The notes beneath the pieces were generated by a model. That model ran no database searches and was not told the origin of the DNA. It saw only the letters and a program-made list of their open reading frames with translations. Shown here piece by piece: positions 37,701-48,200 of a DNA stretch of 64,000 nt. How positions within the stretch are numbered: position 1 is the first letter of the stretch; each line of letters starts with the position of its first letter. This DNA is from Phallusia mammillata (lineage: Eukaryota > Chordata > Ascidiacea > Phlebobranchia > Ascidiidae). Made by a program: the position numbers and the translations under genes. The stretch lies in contig QLIY01000702.1 in NCBI GenBank assembly GCA_003260075.1, positions 22,908-86,907 of the forward strand, written 5' to 3'.

Positions 37701-38971
37701 GGTTGTGTTACGAAACCCCTGGCGTGATTAGGCGTTTACTTTTGAACTAGATTTTGCCTAATCGTAAAACTTTATTCTTCGCAGGGAAATTGAGGACCTT
37801 AACGAGCAACATATTAAGGAACTCAAGGAGCTGCTCATTAAACTAAAGGTGACAAAAATCAAATATACTGTTTTGGACAAACACATACCTTGTTTTATGT
37901 ACATTATGCATTTATTTGATGATTGTTTGGCTGTGACCCCTCGAATTTGTTTAACCGTTTTTTCTGTGTTTTTAGGAAGCTCACAAGGAGAAGAGCGAGT
38001 TATCCTTAAAAGAAGCTGAACAAACTGCTGAGATTAAACAAATGGAGGGAGAGCTGGACGCACAGAAAGCAACGAGAATGTGAGTGTAAAAAACTACCTA
38101 ACTACGAACCGCAAATGTCAGGCCATGAAGTAAAAAGTAAACCGCTAGAAAATGGTCGAAAATAGTCACTTTACTACATTTTCTTTGCTAGTTTTCTAGA
38201 CTGTTATCAGATTGTCTGACAAATTTATTGGTCGATTGTTTTCGATTGGTAGTCAAATTATAAGTTACATTAATAAAACCACCGTAGGCCCATGTCCTTT
38301 TAAGGTTTATATCTTTACCATTAAAAAGACTAATTTCTTACAGGAAGCTAACCTCAGAGATCGAGCAACTTCGGTCTAGTCTCGAAGCAGCCGAGCGCCG
38401 TGAGATGGAATGTCAGCTTCACCTTGCTAATGTTATCAGAGTGGCAGAACGTGCCAGTTGTGAAAGGGATACGATCGCTTCAGTGGCAGAACGCGAACAA
38501 AAATCGGCCCATCGAGCTCTACGACAATCGATGCGAGAGAAATGGGAATTGGGCAAAATGGAGCAAACTCTTAAGGTAGGAACATTGGTTGTTTGATATT
38601 TTTCGTTCTATCTTTTTTGGCATGCGAAAGTGGAAACGCTAGTCCATTGCCTTATTTAAACTGAGAAGCGTTAAAGTAGCAAAAATCATTTGGGACGTTT
38701 GTAACATTATACTCGGATAATCGGCTGTTTATGCCCCCCCCCCAAGCGTTAAAGTAGCAAAAATCATTTGGGACGTTTGTAACATTATACTGGGATAATC
38801 GGCTGTTTATGTAAGTTTACTATGTTTTCTGGCATTTGCTGGAAAAACACCTGCCACATTTGTTTTTTTGTTTTAACACAAACTTTTGCTTTAAAGTGTA
38901 ACGTAGGTTATGTGATTACATACAGTAAACCTCGGGTAAACCGGACTTGGTTAATCCAGATATTCACATAA

Positions 38972-39022
<51 letters not shown>

Positions 39023-39973
39023 CTAATCGACATCGGTTTATCAGAATCTTCGCATAATCCGGTAACTTTTTTTGGCCACAACGGGTTCGAATTAACAGAG
39101 TTTTACTGTATTTTTACTTTTTTTCTTCTTTTACCCTTTTAACATGGCACATCCTAATGTCCAATTGACGCATTTTTGCCCACCAACACAGTTTACCTTT
39201 TCAGCAATGCAAAGTCGAATTGGCGACAAGAAACAAGGATATTGACGATCGCCTGAGGGAAGTGGAAGACACCCATGTTGGCCACATGAGGGAGCAAGAG
39301 TTGGAGAAAGCTCGGTTACGTAAACTTCTTCAGCAAAAGCAAGGCGATTTGGATACAATGGCGAAAAGCAAAAGGTAAAATTGGTTCAAAAAGAACGCAT
39401 TGTTTTGTCATTAAGTGAAAGTCTGGTTGAGGTGTGTATAGGAAACAATCTAGTTTTAATTTCCAAACGTTACAAAATTATTGTTATTACATTTCTTAAA
39501 GCGGGGCTTTTACTAGGCATGATGCAAAAGTCATGTACCCTTTTTGATGCTGTTTGTAGGTCACCAGGTTGCTGCACCGCTTTTACAAGTTTGTGGATTC
39601 TAATCGTGCCTTGTTTTTTGTTGTTTCTCTTTTTTTGAAGCAATTCAAATTCGCCAACATCTGTCATTTGACAAATAAAAAAATTAACGATTGGACAGTT
39701 GGCTTAACAGAGAATGGTAGGAAACAACAAACAGACAAATCCTATTGAATACATAGCTGGTAATCGCAGGAGCAGATCAATTACTGCGATTAACCTGATT
39801 TGTCTATGTAGCTTAATCTGCACACAGAACGTTTATGTGTTAAAATATATTATAAATCTGTTGCTTCTATTTGAAGGCAAATCGAGGTAGAACTCGAAAA
39901 CGTGTGGCAAGCAGCTCACAACGAGAACCGACAGATGATGGAAGCACTGCACAAATCTAAGATCGTTTTTTAA
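31789..39973 (+). CDS. CEP89: Centrosomal protein 89 (coiled coil, distal appendage)
   Basis: Eighteen coding exons: 31789-31824, 32133-32274, 32524-32606, 32934-33006, 33457-33527, 33768-33881, 34006-34180, 34448-34534, 34878-35155, 35537-35647, 36408-36433, 36504-36619, 37007-37187, 37785-37848, 37976-38079, 38344-38575, 39205-39374 and 39877-39973. All have GT-AG sites and consistent phases. The protein is about 687 residues once a 96-nt artefact in exon 9 is removed (human CEP89 is ~783). Matches include RHIAKALVPPAAFVAVP (exon 2), QELVDENQVLKDTVYRLNSE (exon 9), LLMEQLEMMQKQAKD (exon 12), a REMECQLHLANVIRVAE-like stretch (exon 16) and IEVELENVWQAAHNENRQMM near the end. From exon 9 on it is predicted coiled coil. 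Family role: mother-centriole distal appendages and ciliogenesis. AATAAA lies at 40407-40412. Confidence 0.92.
34776..34821. mobile_element. Short hAT-terminus remnant
   Basis: CAGGCTACCCAACTTTGG faces ATAGGTTGGGAAACACTG with almost nothing between them, in CEP89 intron 8. There is no clear target duplication. Probably an internally deleted copy. Confidence 0.4.
34995..35004. other. Poly-C (10) junction inside CEP89 exon 9
   Basis: 34909-34994 is repeated at 35005-35090. The 96-nt unit keeps the reading frame by chance. Confidence 0.85.
35323..35395. repeat. Repeat shared with 45072-45135
   Basis: CTGGGATTAGCCCTGCAGCG followed by TTAATGCAGACCGGCACACTCGTAT recurs with few changes at 45072-45127. 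The second copy is flanked by an inverted repeat (ATAAATCACAGTACG / CGTACTGTGATTTATA, 45127-45210). Probably an interspersed element; class unknown. Confidence 0.5.
36186..36196. other. Poly-C (11) assembly junction
   Basis: 35965-36185 is repeated at 36197-36382 (CEP89 intron 10). Confidence 0.85.
37481..37490. other. Poly-C (10) assembly junction
   Basis: 37411-37480 is repeated at 37491-37558 (CEP89 intron 13). Confidence 0.85.
38734..38743. other. Poly-C (10) assembly junction
   Basis: 38666-38733 is repeated at 38744-38811 with one difference. Confidence 0.85.
38923..39108. mobile_element. pogo/Tc1-like MITE with 48-bp gap
   Basis: It starts CAGTAAACCTCGGGTAAACC and ends AGAGTTTTACTG, flanked by TA on both sides, in CEP89 intron 16. 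ATAATCC recurs within. A poly-C run (38973-39020) replaces part of the interior. A related fragment is at 61310-61395. Confidence 0.6.
38973..39020. other. Poly-C (48), gap inside a MITE
   Basis: No flanking repeat; interrupts the pogo/Tc1-like element. Confidence 0.75.
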
Positions 39974-40724
39974 CTTTACTATTTATTTGTTGTACAAACC
40001 AACTGCACCCAACTTCTCAACACCTCAAAAAACGTTCGTATACTGTCGTTTCTGAACATCGTAAACCTGTATACAGTAACACGATACAAAAATCTGTAAC
40101 TTGGAGCAGTATTGCTACCCGTCCAAACTAACAAAAGCAGTTAAACAACAATTCGTACCAATATTTAGAGAGAAATTGCCCATCTGATTATAAGGTGCTT
40201 CTGTTTTTTCACTGTACATTTTGATTTATATTTTGGACCATAGCGCCGGTATCGACAAACCATCATTATTGTTGATAGGTAGAAAACTAAAGGACTATTG
40301 GTTAAACTTAAAAACACATGGTGCTTGCATTTTACGTACCAAATAATTTGTACACTGTCGGGTGCTTAAAAGTTGAAGCACATATCTCTGCTTATGTCGC
40401 TGGTTTAATAAAATGCTGTGCACGCCGCGTATAGTTCCTGTTTAAGTTTTTTTTACCGCACCTGAGATTACGTTCTGTTTCTGAATACCTGTGACTCGCT
40501 GTAAGTTACTGGATGTACTTTCTTTGCACCCCCCCTATATTTATGTAACACTTAGGCAAGCACGCGTCAAGAAAGAGTGCTTTTTTATTTTACCGCTTAT
40601 TTCATCCTGATATGTCACGTGATTTTTCGCTTCATCGCCCATTTTTGCACCTCGCCCCATTAATGCAATCATAAATGTTTTTTTGTGTGTTTTGTCCTTT
40701 AACACCTGTACTTTCAACTGTAAT

Positions 40725-40796
40725 TGCATTGCGTAGTTTCACTTCCCGTCTAGATGACGGCAACTGCATTGCGTAGTTTCACTTCCCGTCTAGATG
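40725..40796. repeat. 32-bp direct repeat without poly-C
   Basis: TGCATTGCGTAGTTTCACTT plus CCCGTCTAGATG occurs at 40725-40756 and 40765-40796, identical, separated by 8 bp. Unlike the other duplications here it has no poly-C run and no divergence. Confidence 0.8.
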
Positions 40797-42113
40797 TATA
40801 TTTAACAGTTTACCCTGTACTTTGCCTTCACCGATAAAAAAATGCAAAATGACCTACACCTGGTGTGGACCGTTCCTAACAATACACCAATGCGCAAAAA
40901 TCTCAAAAGGATTTTGACCATTTTGTCAACTTGAAAAAACATAACCATTCGTCGTATCAAACTCGTTCTAAAGTTTATTTTCTACACATTAAACTGCATC
41001 GTTTTAGTTAATTTTTCGCCTGTGCTTTGTCTCGTTACTGTACCCGTTTCTGTATTATACTTATAGTTTGTTCACCGCTAAACCTGCTTCACCGTTTCAT
41101 AGAGATTCTACTCTGCGTACTTTACCAGTTCATATACACGTACAACAAGTGTAAAAATCCGAACCAAAAACGTATGCTTTTTGTTGCGGCCAAGCCGTCC
41201 TGGTCTAGTATCACTGTAAAAGTTACAAAAACAAAATTATCCGTCATTGTTTTGTCTCGTCCATTGGTGGATCGTTATGTGTTGTTATATAATGCAGTGA
41301 TACGTTTGTGAGTTTCTAGCGTCTAATTTCACTGTACGAAATTTTCTACTGTGTAGTTACTGCTTTTCGAAATAAACCCAACTGCTTGCAGCATTTGTGT
41401 ATGTAAACATTGACAGACACTGTACTTGAGGGGGCTTAAAAGATGAAGGGGGTGTTTCTACAAATGCTAATTTAGTGCATTGGCTATTATAGAGATGAGC
41501 CTTGTCCGTTTTTAAGTCCTCATTCTGTCGACAAAAAACTTGGGAGCTTGATTAATTTAATGATTCAAGAATTCAGTTTATGAATATTATGCGATAACTC
41601 CACTGGCCAAAAGAAGAAAATGTTGTTTTGGGGGAAAACAAACGCCTTGTAATGGACTTTAGACTGGTATTACCATAGCTGCATGAGCAAAGCATTGTGT
41701 GAACTACTGAAGGTTGGGTTACTAGACGAGAAAATTCCGGACAATTAGGAGTGTTCTTGAAATTTTTTTCCGGCAACAGATTTTACGCCAAAGTTCCGGA
41801 AACCTGGGAAATCCCTGGTCTGGTAACCTGACTTTAGGGCAACACTAAAACATGGGAGTCCAGTTAGCCTACACTAACAAGTGTTTTGTGTTATCGTGTC
41901 GTTCGTAAATTAAAAAAAAAAAACTTGATTGTCCTATTATGGGACTTTTTGTTTTGTAGTGCGCACGATGAAAAACTTGAACTTATTTGAGTGGACGTCA
42001 ACGGGACAACATATAAAGCAGCAAGTCTCACTAACCATCTGAGCAACCTTGTCACAAAGCAGGGTCTGCAAATTTGCTTCAAACAACAGCTCAAACAAAC
42101 ACGTTGCAAAAAA

Positions 42114-42123
42114 CCCCCCCCCC
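42114..42123. other. Poly-C (10) assembly junction
   Basis: 41992-42113 is repeated at 42124-42245, just past the RGS22 stop. Confidence 0.85.
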
Positions 42124-42246
42124 TGGACGTCAACGGGACAACATATAAAGCAGCAAGTCTCACTAACCATCAGAGCAACCTTGTCACAAAGCAGGGTCTG
42201 CAAATTTGCTTCAAACAACAACTCAAACAAACACGTTGCAAAAACA

Positions 42247-45200
42247 TCAATTCTCTATTAAATCGCATTTGACACGGAATCCCTTTTTCCGATCGTCGAG
42301 CTCGATCAACTTCGGATCCGATCCTTCCCGAATCACGTTCACAACTTTCGCTCCTCTGTGTGAGAAAGCTAACTGAACTGTTTTCTAAGTCTTATTTGCA
42401 CAACACCTCAGACTTAAGTGCCTTTGATACATACACTAAAACTTCCTTTGTAATCAGTTCTACTCTGTCGGAAAACTTTTTTTTAATCCAATGCAGTATA
42501 TACTGCCTTCGTACATAGGCACGGTTTTATTGTGTTAAAAATATAATTTAGTTTAGAACACACTGAAATGTACATTGCTTAAGTCTATGGCATTTTGTTT
42601 AGTTTAAATGTATTTTGCATACGGTTTGGAGATGTGGTTTAGTGATGTACCGCAATCACAGGCTATATGTTCAAAAGACAAACAATTACCCTACACAGAA
42701 ATAAGACGAAGTGACTTATTTTATATCATATACCAGATTACAGGGTTTAACAAAAAGCCTAAACACCCCCCCCCCAGTGATGTACCGCAATCACAGGCTA
42801 TATGTTCAAAAGACAAACAATTAGCCAACACTGAAATAAGACGAAGCGATTTTTTTATATCATATACCAGATTACAGGGTTTAACAAAAAGCCTAAACAT
42901 AAAAAAGTTGTCAACGTACCTCGTCCAAACGTTCATGAACATTTGTTCGTCCTCTTCATCTTCTGGGTGACCGAAACGCTCCACGAGTCTCCGTCTCGGT
43001 GGAAGGATCAACTTCAATCCATTCTCCAAAGTAAAGTGGAGGGTCGGAGGGTCACTGTCTGCACGTGGAAAACGGAATTTTACTTAATTATGGCACAAAA
43101 GCAGACAGTGCAAATTATACTCGATTTGGTATTTGGGTGGCCTTGACGGAGCCACATTGCCTCTGTAGGCCTGGGGTCGGCAACCTTTTTGCACTGCGGA
43201 CAGGTTTTAAATTGAAATCCCCCCCCCCTCCAAAGTAAAGTGGAGGGTCGGAGGGTCACTGTCTGCACGTGGAAAATGGAATTTTACTTAATTATGCAAC
43301 AACAACAGACAGTGCAAACGATCCTCGATTTGGTATTGGGATGACTTTCCGACCCAGATTGTCTCTAAAGGCGACACTGGAATAAAGACGTTGGCCTGCT
43401 AGCAATGAAACTATGCTATTAGGCTACATTATGTTTTCAGTGTGCACCAACCTTTAATGGTGAAACTGACACTTAAACAATCAGTTCCTAACCTTTTTTA
43501 TGCCTCTTTTACAGGGCGTCTTAACAATGGGCGAAAACTAACATACAGAGCCCCCCCCCCACCGGCATTTAAAAACCACAAATGTTCAGCACTGAAAACT
43601 AATTACGGTTATTATAACTTGGATTCAATGTGAACCTTGAGCAAGTTTTATGCGACCCGGTGGTTGCCAACCGCTGCTGTAGGCGACAGTTGTGGAAAAA
43701 TGCATTACCGTGCAGGTAAATAATATAATCTATGCTATCAGGCCACATTGTATTTCAAACGTACATCAGCAGTTGAACAGACACTTAACAATTAGCTCCT
43801 AACCTTTTATGCATCGTTTACAGGGCGTCTTAACAATGGGCGAAACCGAACATACAGAGTACAGAAGATTAAAAAAACTTAATACACATAAACCAAAGCT
43901 AATTATTGCACAAAATAAACAAAGAATGCGCAACGTACGAAGAACGCCTTTAACTCGTTCAAACGGTTGCTTCTTCTTTGCCAAACCGTTTACGTAATCG
44001 GGAAACTTAGCGCTGCTGCTTTCCTGGGAAACAGCTAATGAACTTTCGGTCGATGTCCGAGAAATATCCTATAAATAAAAACATATTTAAGAAAACTCTG
44101 TAGCCTATAGTTTATGTGTCAAATTCAACAAAACACTAGAATTGGCAACTATGCTAAAAATTGAAGAGGGCACGTTTTGGAACCTTGTTTGATTCCCTTC
44201 GTTTCCGTTTGATGATTGTCTTCTGTTTTTTCTGTCTTTCCTTCACATTCTCGCGGTGTTGTTCCCGCAAAACCTTTCTCGAAACGTACTTGAATTCCTC
44301 CTGTCTGTACCTAATGCAAAAAAAAAATAACGGGTAATTTTTAAACTCATATATTGTTGTCACATTGAAGTAAGTTACAGCATGGCAGCGTTCCACGAAA
44401 TGTATTTTTTCAACACAGACAATAACGAAACGAAACCAAACGTCCAACAACCCAACATAATATTTGGAAGTTTTCATTAGTATTAAAAAAAAAGTTTGAT
44501 TTATTTTGTTACGCACATTGCAAACAAATTAAGAGAAATTGCTGCCTGGTAGAGGTTTACGAAATTTCATTTTTTAAAACACACAAAATGAAACACATAA
44601 AGTCGAAACTTACAGTTTCCAGAAATACAGGAGAACTGGAAAGATAAACAAAACCGCTTCGTGGAAAAGACCTCGATCCAGGTTCCCGCTTTGAACGTTT
44701 GTGATGATGGCTGAAGCTATTTCCTTGTCCAAGTTGACCTTTTGTGCATAAACTCGTGATACACTGGATACATGGTCATGAATTCAACCGCTATCAAATT
44801 ACAAATCAAAACACTGGATGTCAGATACTTAAATTACTGCAAAAAGCAATGTATCTCTTCTTTTGTAGGTAAATTTGGCAGTTTTTAGGTCAGGAATTAT
44901 AAACTTTAGACTCCAAAGTTTAGAGTGTTAAGATAAACATAAACCCCCCCCCCCGATGTCAGATACTTAAATTACTGCAAAAAGCAATGTATCTCTTCTT
45001 TTTTAGGTAAATTTGGCAGTATAAACTTTAGACTCCAAAGTTTAGAGTGTTAAGATAAACATAAAGTCACACCTGGGATCAGCCCTGAAGCGTTTACGCA
45101 GACCAGCGATCACGGCACACTCGTATATAAATCACAGTACGCCCGGCCCATTGAAGGCGTCATACCGAATCAATCCTTCAGTGGGTCTTGCGTACTGTGA

Positions 45201-48200
45201 TTTATACTTTGGAGTGGTTTTACAAAGTTTGTGCTACAGACAGAAACTATGAATAGCACGAATGCTAAAAACCCCCCCCCCCCCCAGTGGGTCTTGCGTA
45301 CTGTGATTTATACTTTGGAGTGGTTTTACAAATTTAAAAATGAATAGCACGAATGCTAAAAACCTACATGCATTAGGCTTTACGTCCTTTGGCCTATGTC
45401 ACATTTCATCATTTCTAACATCGTAATGCACCATAAATGGTAAATAAAAATCTCACCAAAAATATAAAATAACTTTAGCTAAAAAGCTTAAGACGCCAAA
45501 ACATTGCTTGATGTAAGCTTCCAAACCACATGACATCCACAAAAATGCTCGAATTAAGCAACCTATATTATTTAGCCTCATTTCTGTGACTTTAAACCTT
45601 ATGTTCTACATCAGTGGTCGGCAACCACCGGTCCGCGGTCCGCGGCCCGGTGCCGGTCCACGAGGGGTTTGTTACCGGGCCGCAGAAAACTATTCCAATG
45701 TTCACATTGAGCGAAAGTGGCAATAGCTGTAACTAGTTTTCAGTGCTGAACATTGGTGTTCTTTGTAGGCCGGTCCGTGATAAAAAAAAATCCGGTTCAA
45801 ACCGGTCCGCAGTGCAAAAAAGGTTGCCCACCCCTGTTCTACATGTCATATATCACAATTGTTTTGTACCCTCGTCCTGGGTGGAATGTGGGAATCGAGA
45901 AAGCAGTCGACGATTCGTTCAGCTTTCTCTTTTATCGGTTCGTTGTCACGCTCCTCAAAGCAACCATGAAACATCATCTGCTGTACGTTATCACATATGG
46001 AAACATACCTGAAAATTGTTTCAAAATTGTCAAAAGTCTTAAACATGCCTGTTATTTATGATAATATGGTAGCTATTGAATGTATTTTCATTTACCATGG
46101 AGGGTGCACCCACCACTGAGCCTAAAAAATTAAGCTTAGATACAAATGTTTCCAATGAAGAGATTTATACTTTGCCGTAGATCACTAACACATAGCTCTT
46201 TTTTACCCCATCACAAACACCCCCCCCCCGCCTGTTATTTATGATAATATGGTAGCTATTGAATGTATTTTCATTTAACATTGTGGGTGCACCCACCACT
46301 GAGCCTAAAAAATAAGCTTAGATACAAATGTTTCCAAAAAAGAGATTTATACTTTGCCGTAGATTACTAACACATAGCTCTTTTTTAACCCATCACAAAC
46401 ATAGACTGTTACAAAATTGTTGTAAATATATTGGACGATATTGAGTGGTTGCATATTCCGTTATTTGCGTGTTAAATCACAAACCGCAGCACATCATTTG
46501 TAATATCTAAGAAATATATTGAAGTTAAAAGCTAAAAAAATATTGGAAAATGACTACAAATACTTTTTATTTATATTATTAACCATTGAAGTTATTTTCC
46601 TTGACAGCTAAAATCAAAATTTTTCGAAAGGGATCTATTGTTAACAAAAACTCTACGCTCTACAGTATCATAGCACTTTGATATATGCTCACCTGTCAGC
46701 TTCGAGCCAAAAAGCAAGGTCGTTTGGTAGAAAGTTAATTGTGATTTTTCGACCGAACAGCTTCTTGGTGACATGTTTGTATTGAACGTCAGTGTTCATG
46801 TGTTTGTACACGATTGTCTGAAATCTCTTGAACGCCACAGCTGTGCTGCTTGCATCTAATGTTTAATTGACAAATTATGTTTGTCGACTATTTAAATATT
46901 ACCCACTTAATCCATACAACAAGAAAATTACACCACAAACAAACATTAAGTAGAGAGAGAGAGAGAGTTGATATATAGATTTGATTAAATCCCAAAACGA
47001 GTCGGGTTGTGTGCAGTTTCTAAAAATACTGTGGCATATTTTTTGCGAAATCTAAATTTAATATCAAAAAAATATCATGCAAAGTTTTTCTCTCCATGGT
47101 ACACTGCTACACAGCCAATTACAAAGCTTAGGCATTTAAATACACCTTAAAATGAGTCAGGGTGCAGTTTTAAAAAATATGTTTATTGCATTTTTAGCTT
47201 CTAAAAATGTCACGCAAAGTTTTACGCTATAGCAAGTCATTATGTTCATCCAATTATAAAAGGAACATGTATGACCCACTGGCGTGTTTTTAGTCACGAC
47301 CTAATGCCAAATGAAAACAACAATATGAATTTATACAAAAAGGCTAAAAAACGTTTACAATTAAAACAAACACTATTAATACATGGAAAAATATATCGAC
47401 GATCTCACCTCCTCCTGCAATAGTTGCCATGTCCTTCGATTTAGGAAGTTGGGCAAGATATCGACCAAACTTGTCAAACGTTTTAGGGTCTCGCATGCAT
47501 GAGATGAAGCGAGCCGCTCGTCTCATAAACTCGCTAAAGACCTCCCATATATGGTTCTACCAAAATATCAAATGAAAGTATAGTAAAGTGTCAAAAGTAT
47601 GGTTTGCAAGGGATGGTTGCATTTTTTGCAAGACACTGAATTATCGAAACCATTTTAACAATCAATATCAAAAAAGATAACATGTCCAGAAAAAAATGAA
47701 TTTTTGTTGGTTTAATCCTTCACTGAGCCAGCTGCCATTCAGCATACATATCAATATCCAATAGCGTGATGGCTTATGTCTTGTAGTACATAATATACGT
47801 TCGTACCAGTTTAGTTCTAAAAGCACGAAGTCCGAGTTTTCCGTCCAACGAATCGATATCATCGTCAGGATTAGTCTGATCCGGAAATGTGCTGAAATAT
47901 CTCGACGTCCTTGAGATAAAATACTTTCAAATAACACAGAATTACACACACTGTTTGAAACATTTTTGGTATGTATTGTCCGCAGTTGGCGGTGCTCCAA
48001 ATTCAGAGATACGCCCTAAACTTTAAGCATATATTCATGCAAAACATGAAAGTACTATAAAATGGCTTCATAGTTTATAAAAAACTGTTGTAGAAATGGG
48101 CGGTGGAAATAATGTTGAAAATTCAGGTTTGGAGTTGGACATTAGCTTATGTAACATAAGGCTATGCTTTTTACAAACAGCTTTGACAACAGGATTTTGG

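Larger units (their letters stand above)
39974..42246. other. Convergent 3' region between CEP89 and RGS22
   Basis: The two genes end towards each other here. The region holds the CEP89 3' UTR, a 32-bp direct repeat (40725-40796) and the left copy of the repeat around poly-C 42114. No further gene was recognised. Confidence 0.55.
43171..43676. mobile_element. hAT-type insertion split over two contig pieces
   Basis: The left end CTGGGGTCGGCAACC starts at 43171 after CTGTAGGC and breaks at poly-C 43219. The right end ...GGTTGCCAACCGCTG finishes at 43676 followed by CTGTAGGC. The intervening 43229-43550 piece is the other haplotype and carries the empty site near 43350-43365. Thus only 43171-43218 and 43561-43676 are element. 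Confidence 0.65.
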
